Origin: Sepioteuthis lessoniana
Taxonomy: Eukaryota > Mollusca > Cephalopoda > Myopsida > Loliginidae
Assembly (NCBI GenBank): GCA_963585895.1
Contig: OY757912.1
Span: 79,612,581-79,676,580 of the forward strand
Length of the DNA: 64,000 nucleotides
Reading direction: 5' to 3'
A program made the position numbers and the translations under genes. Positions within the stretch are counted from its first letter, which is position 1. Every line of letters begins with the position of its first letter. This document shows positions 54,081-64,000 of the stretch, piece by piece. The notes beneath the pieces are model-generated. The model was not told the origin of the DNA. It worked only from the letters and a program-made list of their open reading frames with translations, and searched no databases.

Positions 54081-55504
54081 TGTTGTCCGGATAAAAATTT
54101 TTGAAATGGGCCTGATGACTTGCAAAATTTGAGGGAAAATATGAGAAGATTTAAAGATATCATCAAAAAGATCTCTCCAAAATGAATCATGGACATCGTA
54201 CATTTTGATGTCTTAAATGAGCAAGACATTCATCCCATTATTGCTGTAGAACTTCTTGAACTTTTAGCGATAGAAAATGTTTGTTATTGTTGGGGCGAGG
54301 AAAAGTTGTAACGTGCGTGTGTGTGTTTACGTTGAGTTGTGTCCTCGCTAAGTGTTGTTAGGTATATAGAAGAGAGAGAAGTACAAAGTCACAATGTTTT
54401 TATGATAGTTTTTATGGCAGCATGGAATATACTGTTTGCGTTTGTGCTGCAAGCCTTGTGGGAAAGGAAAGAAGTAAAAAGACGAAATGGAGTTATGAGA
54501 GAGTTGAGATAGCAGCATGTGTTGTTAGACATGCGAGGGATTATGTTCGCCATAGTTTAGCAAAAGTCATGTTTGCTGTTTGAGGAAATAGACGTTGAAG
54601 TCTCCGTTAGTTTGTGTTTCTGGTTATTCGTGGAGAAGCGTGAATGTCTCCAGAAAATGTTGCCCAGAGGTGAAGTAGTTGCTAGGTGTCGGAGCGGGAT
54701 TCAGCATCGTAGTCGACATAGCCAATTTGGGGGGTGACGTAAAGTTGTTCCTGTGTGTGGCGTATTGAATTTATCTAATTCATATTCAACTGGGATTCCC
54801 TAGTCTAAGAAAAATAACCAAGGAGTCCATGAATTAGGCTGCTTCCCTCATGGTGCCATGCTGCTGCTGCTATTGGAAAGCAGATGGTAGACGTCTGTAC
54901 AGAACAAAATTGTTCAGCGAAAGAGAGTGTTTGACGGCTTTTCCCAATTACTGCTGCCCAGAAAGGTGGTTCGGGTGGAATAGGATAAGTCATCCTGATT
55001 GGGTGAAATTATGCGTCAAATTAAATTATGTGCCAAACCAAAATACGAAAATTCCTTCTGCTACAAACTGAAAGAGAACAAAGTATTGATGGATAAAATT
55101 TAAAGGGAAGGATTAATTGGATGGCTAAAAGCAAAATCCTTCCATCCCTTGCTCTTCAAAAGGGTTGTTCCATTCATATTTGGTTTTCCCATCACCAGTT
55201 GGTTGAAGCAAGATTTTCTGCAGCAAATGATATACTCACAAAGAAATATAATTAATTGCAGATTGAAAAGAGAAAAGACTTACATCTAATGCTAAATAGT
55301 AGTTTTGAATTTCAATTTGACAAGCTGATAGAAAGACACCAGGAGCAGAGTAGTCATCAGTCAGAATTTATATTTTCTATGACATCTTGCTTTTGTAAAT
55401 AAAACGTATTTCCTGTTATGAGAAAATTCTATTTGTGCTTATGTGGACCTGAAATATTTTTGACACTAGAAATTGGCCACAATGAAAAAAAGTTAAGAAA
55501 CACT
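54081..55504. other. unclassified, less AT-rich block, possible LTR piece
   Basis: From about 54285 to 55010 the base composition shifts to more GC and CpG than its surroundings. 'ggggggtgacgtaaag' at about 54729 could be a primer-binding region after an LTR ending in 'tcgaca'. No paired LTR or ORF was found. The rest is AT-rich and unassigned. Confidence 0.3.
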
Positions 55505-56690
55505 CTTCTAGATGGCATCCAGTGTCCACCTCAGAGCTGAAGAATGTAAGTTTTTGCTGGTCAGACAACACTAGTGTGTTCATGTGAAGGATTCCATCGG
55601 AGAATATCACTTCTAAATTCATCCTTACTTTTCCACCAGTGCTTGGCATGTTTTGCTTGTCTTACATGCATGGTTTATGAGATGGGAGGTAAGTATCTGT
55701 ATAGCTGCTGTTTTGTAGGTTGCTCCTTTTAAACAGCTTGCAGCATCCTTGTGTAGTTTCCATCTAGCTTTTACTCTAAGTGTTTTGTTAGAGTATTGGT
55801 GGTGCAGCCATACAGTAGTACTGACATGGCAACAACTTGGAAGAATTCCCATTTTATTTCATTGAGGAGATCAGATTTCCATATGGTCGATAAGCTATCA
55901 TTAACAGCTTATGCTTTACCTATGCGTTCGTTGACATTGTTTTCAGTAGATGTGTTTGTTTGCTTGTTTGTTTGTTTGGGTTTTATAGCATATCAACCTT
56001 TGTAGGTTATTTAATGCCAAATCCATTTTTATACAAATAAACTCTTCTATTTCCAACAATTCAGTTTAGTATGAGTACACAGTTTAATTGTCAAAAACAT
56101 TTCTATTTCAAGTTATTTAGTTTAGTCAAACAGTTCTAATTCAAACAATTCGGTTTAGCATAAGTACAGACTCAATGTCAAAATAGTTCTATTGCAAGCA
56201 ATTCAGTTTAGCATAAGTACACAGTTTAGTCCTATTTTATCTATAGATATGACCCTATCAGGTGCTACCACTCCAAGCCAGAGAGGACCTGGGAACAATG
56301 GCAATGAAGGAGTATTCCGCATTCCCTAAAGCTCCAGTATTACTGGAACCTAACCATCAGATTGTTTAGCATCATATCCAGGACACTCATTGGTGGGGTC
56401 TTACACCTTTGCAGAGGTGCAGTCGGTGTATTCTACAGCTCCAGCTGACTGGGTAACAGTAGATGAGATATTACTACGAAAGTATATGAATTGGACTACC
56501 AATTTCAGAGGCTGGCCATTTCAAGAAAAAATTACACCATCTTGATTAAAACTCATGAACTCTATTTTATCTGAGTTCTTGTAGAGACCAATGCCTCTTA
56601 CTGCCTACTCCAGACTATGCAGCAAAGATTCAGCTTAAGCAGGTGAATTTGCAAGATGCACTAGATCATCTGAATAAGCATATAATTATA
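55505..56690 (-). mobile_element. LINE fragment interrupted by a family A copy
   Basis: 55505-55952 and 56467-56690 are two halves of one minus-strand LINE fragment. The outer half (56467-56690) covers the 'ALVSTRTQIK'-like region before the DKTEF motif, and the inner half covers WKSDLLNE, ARWKLHKDA and the 'KHVRHC'-type end. The family A copy at 55953-56457 splits it. Confidence 0.82.
55953..56457 (-). repeat. Family A copy inserted in a LINE, TSD cagtagatg
   Basis: The 9-bp direct repeat cagtagatg lies at 55944-55952 and 56458-56466 and reconstructs the uninterrupted LINE. The tail complement begins tgtttgtttgcttgtttgtt, an (AAAC)n-type tail, as expected for target-primed reverse transcription. 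Confidence 0.92.
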
Positions 56691-56984
56691 TATCTATATA
56701 TCAGTCTCATTGTTAACTGGGCCAATATATGAATGTATAATTATATGCTTATAGCTCACAGATCCATAAGAAAAAAAAACTTGAGATGATAATGCAACAA
56801 GTGCATTTTAAGAGATTATCCATCATCCCATTCTTTGATACACTGTTAGCATGTTGATAAAATCAGAATAGATTTCAGTTCTATTAAACCAAAGAAAGTT
56901 TTGTTCAACTAACATAAATGAATCTTATGCTGCCAGCTCAATTGGATTCATTTTGCTTGTGACCAGACATTGTGTATCATTCTT

Positions 56985-57125
56985 AGACAGAGCAGATGGG
57001 CTTTTAAACCTTGGTATAGCAACTAGTCTAGGAGAAGGAAAACTCTGAATTCAAAGCTGTTAAATTTTGCTTTAAAATTGACCTTGAGTCACATCCTGGT
57101 TGTGTGAAGAGGTTGGGTAAATATA
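56985..57125 (+). repeat. Family C SINE 3' fragment
   Basis: 'agtctaggagaaggaaaact', 'ctgaattcaaagctgttaaa' and 'gaccttgagtcacatcctgg' match the family C 3' half. Confidence 0.78.
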
Positions 57126-57509
57126 TAGATTAAACTGATTATGCTGATTTCAAATCTCTGACCAGAATTGTTCCAAGATTTTGTACAATGTGCAGTGTAT
57201 GCCACTGTTACGGTTGATGCAATATGGACAATGCACAGTCGGCAGGGCTTAGAATGCACAGACTGTATTCCCTGAAGAGAGCCAAGACTGCTCCCCTCCC
57301 AAAAAAAGAGGTATCCTGGGTATAGCACTAAACTGTATCAGATGGTGAGGTTCCAGTTCTGGAGATTTGTGGAATGCAGAGTACGACTTCATTGCCATTA
57401 TTCCCAAGTCCACTCTGACTCAAGTGGTAGTACCTGTAAGGATATCTTCTATGGATCAAATAGATCAGCATAAAACTTAATAGTCTTAAAGAGGAAAAAC
57501 CTAATACTT

Positions 57510-57760
57510 TGTATGTATTTATCTAAACCTTCAACATGTGCAAGATGTGATACAAGATCAATTTTTCAGTGGAGTTGAACACATTTGAATACAGTTTTCC
57601 TCCTCCTAGACCATTTGATATAGCTGAAAAGAGAATTGTTAGATCCATATCATTCCCAAGGATTTTAGTGCTATGTAAAATGCAAATATTATTATCTAGA
57701 GTTTGAACTTGGTTCACTGTGTCCATTTCCTACAATAACACTCATTACTCCACAAGTGTC
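57510..57760 (-). repeat. Family C SINE (nested)
   Basis: Minus-strand copy from tail complement 'caacatgtgcaagatgtgat' to head complement 'aacactcattactccacaag'. Confidence 0.78.
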
Positions 57761-57995
57761 TACTTAATACCATGTAGCTGTAAATAATTTCTATTTAGAA
57801 TAGTTACTTGAAGCTGTAATTATTTACTAAGTATTATTATTATTAGTTACTTGGAACCATATGACTATATGCAAACAAATGATTATTGTTTAATTGAAAT
57901 AGTTACTTGAAACAATATTTATTTCCCTCAAGAGAGATTAAATGTCATTGGCGTCGACATTTATCAAGTATAGATTATTAGTATTAGATAAGAAT

Positions 57996-58098
57996 TTTTC
58001 CAGGGAATGGAGTAGCACCCTCCCTTACACCTTGGTGGAGTAGCTTTTAAAAAGGGAGCCTTCAGGTCACCCTTGACTAAGGTCGCCAACTTTACAAC
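57996..58098 (+). repeat. Family B SINE, 5'-truncated, with 12-bp TSD (nested)
   Basis: It contains only the 3' part ('ccagggaatggagtagcacc' to 'aaggtcgccaactttac'). It is flanked by ttagataagaat (57984-57995) and ttagataggaat (58099-58110), one mismatch. A 5'-truncated SINE with a TSD is consistent with LINE machinery. Confidence 0.85.
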
Positions 58099-58123
58099 TT
58101 AGATAGGAATATTTGAAATCCTA

Positions 58124-58584
58124 TGTTGCGTATTGATCCTTGTCCGAGCCGTCAATCTGAGATTTCTCTGAACAGGACGTACCTGTGTAAATAAGCGGAA
58201 GCAGTCACATGGTTGATTGTGGGCATTATAAGATGTTGTATGCAGATGCCCGCATGAGGATCTGGGTCAGTTGGAGTCAGTGTAAGTTTTGAGTCAGACC
58301 CAGCGTGTAGTCACTGAGAGCGCCCCGCTGGAGTAGCAGCCTACAGCAGGTCTCCAGTTGAGTACCTCTGGCTGAGAAGCAGAAGAAGTGCTAAGTGGGG
58401 TTTTGAAGATAAAACAGTATGATATGGTCAAGAGAAAAAGTTATAGGTCAATATAGTAGTCCATCTTTATCTCCTGTCCTTCAACCCCTTTCACGAATAA
58501 AGTGTGAGAGTTATATTCTTATAAAGAAGTGTTATGGTCATTCTTCTTCCTCCATGTATATTCATTTATTGTGAGTATATAACA
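58124..58584 (+). mobile_element. solo-LTR-like insertion
   Basis: A 461-bp block starting TGTTGCG and ending TATAACA (terminal TGTT/AACA), richer in GC than its host. It has a TATA-like 'cattataagatg' and a poly(A)-like 'cacgaataaagtgtg' in the order expected of U3-R-U5. It splits a family A copy. The flanking 5-mers (cctat / aatat) match at only 3 of 5 positions. Confidence 0.55.
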
Positions 58585-59092
58585 AATATAGCTGAGTGCA
58601 AAATGTTTGTATTAAATAGAAATACTTGATATAATATAACTGTATGCAAAAAAACTCTTAAGTAATAACTACACAAAAAATGTAAATGAAAATGTACAAT
58701 GAATATAATTCCATAAACACTAGGCATAAAATAACCCTAGTCAGGTTGGTATGCCATTAAAATTAATCAGTTAATAACTAGTATGAACAGACCTGGAGAT
58801 ATATATATATGTATATCCATTTAACAACTCAAGCAATTTGTAAACTCCATGTCACATCATATTTTTAGATTAAATTGAGTATGCTGAAACAATGTCAATA
58901 TTCACAATTATGGAAAATCAAGATTTTGAATTATATACAGCATATTCCAATGAGACACCCATAAAAGATCTTGTATTGAGGAGAGTCTCCATGGCAACAT
59001 AGCTAAAGTGTTGAACTGTGACATCATAGTAAACGTGTTCAAACTCTAGTTGTGCTACATTCTCATTTGGACTAATACCCTTGGAAAAGGTA

Positions 59093-59169
59093 TTAGGTTG
59101 GTGCAAAAATAATGTCGTTTTCTCGCATATGTTACTTTTATATATGATTTCTGAATTAATTCATTGATA

Positions 59170-59210
<41 letters not shown>

Positions 59211-60177
59211 CCATGTTATATATATATATATATATATATATAGCCATGTTATATATCATTTTGAAACACGTTTTTTGCTCTATCGAATCGTGTTATTCGT
59301 TACCGTTCTCCCTCTCTTTATTTATTTTTTTGCAGGCTTTTCGACAGCATGGACAAAATTCAAATCCGCACGATTTTCTTGTGCCAGTTCAAACTAGGCC
59401 GAAAAGCTGCCGAGACAGCTCGTGATATCAATGATGCGTTTGGCCCCTGAACCACTAACGAACGTGTGGCACAACGGTGGTTCAAGAAATTTCGCAATGG
59501 TGACGAGAGCCTCGAAGATGAAGGTCGCGGCCGGCCGACTGCAGTTGATAACGAACATTTGAAAGCCTTAACTGAAGCCGATCCTCGCAAAACCACACGA
59601 GAAGTTGCTGTTGAAATCGAGGTCGACCACTCAACAGTCGCTCGCCATTTAAAGCAAATCGGGAAGTCAAAAAGTTGGATAAATGGGTACCGCATGAATT
59701 GAACGATAATAAAAAAATCGTCGTTTTGAGGTGTCTTCTACGCTCCTTCTGCGCTACAAAAACGACCCATTTCTCGAGCGGATTGTGACGTGTGATGAGA
59801 AGTGGATCCTCTACGACAACCGGCGACGTTCGGCAAAGTGGTTGGATGCCGAAGAAGCTCTACAGCACTTCCCGAAGCCGAAATTGCACCAAAAAAAAGG
59901 TTATAGAGACTATTTGGTGGTCTGCGGCCGGTCTCATCCATCACAGCTTCTTGAATCCGGGCAAAACGATTACGGCGGAGAAGTACTGCCGACAAATTGA
60001 CGAAATGCACCAGAACTCCGGATTTCGATGCTAATGGGATGAATAAACTTGTTTCTCGTTGGCAAAAATGTGTCGATTCTAATGGTTCTTATTTCGATTA
60101 ATAAAGTTTATTATGAAAGGAGTTATGATCTTTTGAAGTTGAACGTCAAAAACGACATTATTTTTGCACCAACCTAA
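59093..60177 (+). mobile_element. mariner transposon (cecropia/HsMar1-like), internally deleted, perfect TIRs
   Basis: Perfect 29-bp terminal inverted repeats (beginning ttaggttggtgcaaaaataa) and TA target duplications at 59091-59092 and 60178-60179. Total 1085 bp. A (TA)n microsatellite interrupted by 'gccatgt' expanded in the 5' leader (59166-59252). It sits inside a family D SINE. Confidence 0.93.
59349..60101 (+). pseudogene. mariner transposase, broken and missing catalytic centre
   Basis: It starts MDKIQIRTIFLCQFKLGRKA; an in-frame TGA follows at AFGP*. Helix-turn-helix regions follow (RWFKKFRNGDESLEDEGRGR; DHSTVARHLKQIGK), then frameshifts. VTCDEKWILYDN holds the first catalytic Asp. 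After DEMHQ the sequence jumps to the extreme C-terminus (LVSRWQKCV, NGSYFD), so the segment with the second and third Asp (about 110 codons) is gone. No active transposase is possible; the perfect ends suggest recent mobilisation in trans. Confidence 0.9.
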
Positions 60178-60217
60178 TATGAACCTACTTATTTGCCTAG
60201 CTATAGGTTAAATAGTG

Positions 60218-60835
60218 TGTGGCGATTTAGGAATTACCAAAGAACTCCCAACCGGATGTTGACTCGTCGGCTGCCTGATACAAAATGTATAAATGCGTCG
60301 CCACGCATAAGGCTCCACGCATCCATCCGGTTAAAATCAGAAAAAAGAAAAATAATAAAATGTAAAGTAGCCAATGAGAAGCGGTCGCGCCAAAATTAGA
60401 AGGATTTTCGAGTAGCGAATTTGGAGCCGGTGAAAAGAGATAAATACTCAGGTTTTCTGTGAACCGACCTCTTTTCGGGTAGTGACGTCGAACCGACAAC
60501 ACCGTTTTTACTATCTGGTGTTTTGGGCACCACGCTGTGTCTTGGGACGTAGCGTCGGTTAGTCCATTCACCAGGTAAATAAAGGAAGGTATGAAAGAAA
60601 TGTTTTCGTCTTTTATCTGTTTTTATCTTTTCCTTTTTGTATATTTCTCATGGACCTTCTTTGGGCAAGGCATTGCACCGGCCAGTCAACGTGGGGTAAA
60701 GCAAAATAACCAAAATATGGAGTCAGATATCTTACGGCAACACAGTCTTGCCCTTAGCCACTGAACTTCATAAAAACTTTAAACCCCACATTGGTAACCC
60801 CGACGCAAAAAAAAAACAAACCTTTAAACCCCACA
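60218..60835 (+). mobile_element. LTR retrotransposon remnant: LTR + primer-binding site + LTR end
   Basis: The LTR (60218-60790) starts TGTGGCG and ends CCCCACA. It has a TATA-like 'gtataaatgcg', a second 'gagataaatactc' and 'taaataaagg' poly(A)-like site. A primer-binding-like 'ttggtaaccccgacgc' follows directly, then an A run, then a second short copy of the LTR end 'ctttaaaccccaca' (60822-60835). Flanks tagtg (60213-60217) and aagtg (60836-60840) are a near 5-bp TSD. Almost the whole internal region is deleted. Confidence 0.75.
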
Positions 60836-60914
60836 AGTGCCACTACTGTCCTTCTACAAGAATGGCTATGGTATTAAATAACCTATGAAGGTTGATATAG
60901 CATCAAACAAAGTT

Positions 60915-61865
60915 TTACAATATTTTTTTAACACGAGACACAACTCAACAGCTCTGGATGCTTTTGCTAAGGCTGTGAAGCCGACGAACGACATCTGTAT
61001 TATGAAATGATGAGGTCACCTGATACTCTCTGGGTGCTACTCACTGTATTTGCCCCTATAGCTTGGTGTACAGCTTCAGAATCCTCATTGCCCAGTCGGC
61101 TGGGACTGTAAAATACACTGACTGCTTCTCTGCAGAGGGGTAAACCCCACCCCCCACGAGTGTCCTGGATGTGACACTAAACAATCTGATGGTGAGGTTC
61201 CAACAATGCTGGAGCTTTGGGGAATGCGGAGTACCCCTTATGCTAAACCGAATTGTTTGATTAAACTGAATTGTTTGATTAAACTGAATTGTTTGATTAA
61301 ACTGAATAGCTTGAAATTGAAATGTTTTTGACAATTAAACCGTACTTACATTTAAACTGCATGCTTATGCTTAACTGAATTATTTGAAATAGAACTGTTT
61401 TTCAACATTAAAACTTTATTTACACTAAACCGAATTGTTATATATAACTGCTTGAATAGTTTGAAATAGAAATGTTTTTGACAATTAAACTGTGTACTTA
61501 TGCTAAACTGAATTGTTTTAAATAGAATAGATTATTTACATAAAAATGGATTTGGCGTTAAATAACCTACAAAGGTTGATATGCCATAAAACCCACCAAA
61601 CCAATCAGACTCCTTGGTTTTTGGCCTACTTGATCTTACCTGATCATCGAGGTTTTTCCAGCAAGAGAAAAATTTCTTCACCCATCTAGTTACTGTAATA
61701 TGATCAACTGCACGTTCATCTTTTGCACAACAAATGTTTTTGGTTGCTTCCACCATGTTATAGCTCCCTTTAAACTGGTAAAGCATAGTTCCCAAATTAG
61801 ACCTTGCAGCTTTCAAATCACATATGGAGTGAAGTAATTCACAATATGTCAGTGCACCAACTACC
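60915..61865 (-). pseudogene. mariner transposase N-terminal fragment split by family A
   Basis: Minus strand 61606-61865 reads MLYQFKGSYNMVEATKNICC, HITVTRWVKKFFSCWKNLDD and SSRPKTKESE. Continuing at 61085-60915 it reads EAVHQAIGANTVSSTQRVSG, VVRRLHSLSKSIQSC and, after a TGA, VVSRVKKIL. Joined across the insertion the two parts give roughly the first 120 residues of a mariner transposase (paired HTH region) of a type different from 8148 and 59093. The catalytic domain is absent. Confidence 0.82.
61086..61605 (+). repeat. Family A copy inserted in mariner fragment
   Basis: It is flanked by cagaatcct (61077-61085) and cagactcct (61606-61614), one mismatch; removing it restores the mariner reading frame. 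Head 'cccagtcggctgggactgta', tail 'ggcgttaaataacctacaaa' + 'ggttgatatgccataaaacc'. It contains three perfect 18-bp repeats 'aattgtttgattaaactg' at about 61250-61307. Confidence 0.9.
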
Positions 61866-63180
61866 ACAATACTACCAACTGCTGCACATACCTTCTATGG
61901 CTTGAACTGCTTTGGTCACAGAATATACATGAACCAAACATTTAGCAAGATTTTTGTGCAAAATTGATTCCTGTTAGTTTAAAGACTTCATTAAAACTCT
62001 TAGAAATAATAAATGCCTTTGTCTTGGCTCCGCTTTTTTTTTTTAAATAAAAAATAATTATTACATGTTTGTTCATCCATCAATCAAGACAGTTAATGGT
62101 TAGTCTACCTATGATGACACAGTTTGTATATCCAGAACAAATAAGAACAAACGAATTTTACTCACACATTAATGAAAAGCTTAGCAGCCAACCATTTATA
62201 TTCACATTAAAGTGTTTTCTATTTTTCATTTCCTGTTCTTGGCAAATATGACCAAGCATGAAGTTGGCACTTCCTATACTTACATATTTACCTGGTCACT
62301 CCTTTCATATGTAATCATGCATTCCTCTAAGTCCAGGTGAGATTCGGCCCACATAAGTAACATGACTGTTGTAAGTTTGATATTCAAAACAAATCTTTGA
62401 AATAGGTTATTCTTTGTCATTGCATGCCTCTTCAAATAGTTTTACGTGACATCATGGAAGATGTTTCCAAGTACCTTTTTATATTCTCACCTATCTCGGT
62501 CTATAAAAGACGTAGCCTAAGAGGCTGTGAGGTTTGTCCTATTCAAACTGGCACGGATTGATATGTACAAGTTACTGACTCACAATTTTAACAGGATGAA
62601 AAAGATTAAGAAAGGTGTGAGATGTACTTAAAAGAATTTAAAAAACAAAACCTTTTATTATTTAATGTTTTCAATGCCTAATGTATTAAAGATACTCTTT
62701 ACAACACAAAAATAAAACTATAAATCTAGTCTTACTCTTTTGTAACTACACTGTCTTATTTTCATATAAATCCAGGGTCTTATCTTAATCAAGTTTTATT
62801 TTTATATAAATCTAAACTTTTTTGCATATAAGTTCACACTCTTATTTTGATATAAATCAAATGTCTTATTTTTACATAAATCCAGAGTTTTATTCTTTTA
62901 TAAATCAAGTGTCTTATTTTTATATAAATTCAGATTTTTATTTTTTATATAAATCCATATTGTGATTTTTATATAAATCAAGAGTCTTATTTCTATATTA
63001 AAAAATGTGAAACATTCATTGATCTTTTTGTTGCATATTTCTAGCAATAAGAAGAAGTTATTATTTTGAAAATATTTTTGGAAGCTAAAAATGAAAAGTT
63101 TCTTTTCTAATTCTTTTTCTTTAACTTTTTGGATAACACTTCTTTAATATTTTGATTCAATTTGTATATCTAACTCTGCA
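61866..63180. other. no gene; diverged 25-32 bp tandem repeat
   Basis: 62749-63000 is a degenerate tandem array of 'gtcttatttttatataaatc'-like units (about eight). 62500-62520 has a TATA-like 'tctataaaagacg' in a less AT-rich patch. Nothing coding was recognised. Confidence 0.65.
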
Positions 63181-63184
63181 TATG

Positions 63185-63187
63185 TGT

Positions 63188-63250
<63 letters not shown>

Positions 63251-63408
63251 TCTGAGTTTCATCTGAGAATGTTATTTTTCATACATTAAACTTTATCATG
63301 AAACCAAAATAAAAAAGTGAGATTTCTTTTTGTTTTTTTCCTGCATTCTTGGCCAATATTTGTGCCCTTTCTTGATTTAAGACAATTGCTTTAAACAATT
63401 TGTTCACC

Positions 63409-63465
<57 letters not shown>
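63185..63465. repeat. (TA)n microsatellites
   Basis: Long TA arrays at about 63190-63248 and 63412-63463, and a shorter one at 63750-63768. Confidence 0.95.
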
Positions 63466-63468
<3 letters not shown>

Positions 63469-63600
63469 GCTATAAGTAAAATAGTAGGGTAGACTGAATT
63501 CCCAAATTTTGGTTGAGTAACCAGTCTGGGAGAAGAAAAAATTCTCGATTCAAAACCTGAGGAGCATTCTTCAGGAAAATGTGTGACACATTGGTGCAAC
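63466..63600 (+). repeat. Family C SINE fragment
   Basis: 'caagctataagtaaaatagt', 'agggtagactgaattcccaa' and 'gaaaaaattctcgattcaaa' correspond to the middle and 3' part; diverged. Confidence 0.65.
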
Positions 63601-63871
63601 ATTTTCTGTTTTTAGCTAATCCAAGATGTGTGACTGGTTATACACAAACTTTCACCACTATAAATAAATTGTCTAGATAGTCCAACAGTTCATATCTTTA
63701 ACTGAACCAATTGGGTCTCATATATTGAGATTGATGGAAGAGTCCATCATATATATATATATATATAATGCTTCACTCAAAATCGTTCACAGAGCAAATG
63801 AATAGGACACACTAGATTATCCTTTGTCCTTTTTAAGAAGGTCTGATCCAAGAGGATAACCTTTATATAAC

Positions 63872-64000
63872 AGGGCCATTGGCCTAATGAGCAAAGTATT
63901 TGCCAATGGTCCAGGAGACCAGGGTTCAATCCCAGGTTGAGTCATACCAAAGACTCAAAAAATGGTACTTGATGCTGCTTTGCTTAGCACTCAGCAATAT
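63872..64000 (+). repeat. Family B SINE, cut by window end
   Basis: It contains the A-box-like 'ttggcctaatgagcaaagta', B box 'ggttcaatccc', and body to 'cactcagcaatat'; it continues beyond the window. Confidence 0.88.

Larger units (their letters stand above)
57234..58790 (+). repeat. Family A subtype 2 copy carrying three insertions
   Basis: Host pieces 57234-57500, 57762-57983, 58111-58123 and 58585-58790 line up in order with the subtype 2 consensus, ending in 'aaccctagtcaggttggtat'. They are separated by a family C SINE, a truncated family B SINE and an LTR-like block. Confidence 0.75.
58975..60910 (+). repeat. Family D SINE carrying a mariner and an LTR remnant
   Basis: Host pieces about 58975-59092 (head with 'gtgttcaaactctagttgtg' and '...acccttggaaaagg'), 60178-60217 ('gctataggttaaatagtg') and 60836-60910 ('agtgccactactgtccttct', then 'ggttgatatagcatcaaac') form one family D copy when the insertions are removed. 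Confidence 0.82.

Noticed and set aside
55944..56466. Family A as a hAT-type DNA transposon (8-9 bp TSD)
   Set aside because: Other copies have 7, 10 and 14 bp TSDs, there are no terminal inverted repeats, and one end carries an A/C-rich tail; retroposition fits better.
59731..60034. separate small genes overlapping on both strands
   Set aside because: They are frame pieces and antisense shadows of the broken mariner transposase.
60227..60571. 114-residue minus-strand open frame
   Set aside because: It lies within the LTR remnant and shows no recognisable protein motif.
62495..62530. promoter at 'tctataaaagacg'
   Set aside because: No coding exon or LTR structure nearby; chance is likely.

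Overview
This window is AT-rich animal nuclear DNA. The evidence is spliceosomal introns, many tRNA-derived SINEs, 5'-truncated LINEs, mariner transposons, LTR pieces, long (TA)n arrays and long poly-T tracts. The style of the repeats and the mitochondrial-carrier protein suggest a lophotrochozoan, most plausibly a mollusc and perhaps a cephalopod. That placement is inference.

Only one host gene is convincing. On the + strand, eight coding exons between 6883 and 24484 encode about 224 residues plus the stop of an SLC25A30/SLC25A14-type mitochondrial carrier (kidney mitochondrial carrier protein 1 / brain mitochondrial carrier protein, UCP5-6 branch). The N-terminal third (first carrier repeat) must lie upstream of base 1. 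All splice phases join correctly. The last intron (23152-24445) has a textbook U12-type (minor spliceosome) donor and branch point. A repeat-poor stretch of about 5.7 kb follows the stop and holds several polyadenylation signals; it is a candidate 3' UTR. One isolated exon-like 61-nt block lies at 30451-30511.

Almost everything else is repeats. (1) Family A is a composite retroposon of about 350-800 bp that begins near 'cagctggggctgtagaat' and ends in a short tail with an AAAC/AAACC-type run. Several copies are bounded by 7-14 bp target-site duplications (TSDs). A second subtype has a different 3' end. (2) Families B, C and D are tRNA-derived SINEs. Family D shares its 3' tail with family A. 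(3) One LINE family appears at least six times, always as the 3' part of its reverse-transcriptase ORF. (4) Other single pieces are a Penelope-like RT fragment, an R2-like RT fragment, a retropepsin/zinc-knuckle fragment, one LTR-PBS remnant, one solo-LTR-like block, three mariner relics (one internally deleted but with perfect inverted repeats) and a small foldback MITE. (5) Tandem repeats include a striking 21-copy 36-bp minisatellite inside intron 13049-14593, a 96-bp x4 array, a 45-bp x3 array and a 34-bp array.

Layout: 1-6882 upstream intron with SINEs; 6883-24484 carrier gene with repeat-filled introns; 24485-30220 candidate 3' UTR; 30451-33200 orphan exon-like block and Penelope fragment; 33200-57200 dense SINE/LINE/family A field; 57230-61865 a deeply nested insertion cluster; 61866-64000 AT-rich DNA with microsatellites and a SINE cut by the window edge. 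No prokaryotic features, CRISPR arrays or rRNA genes were seen.
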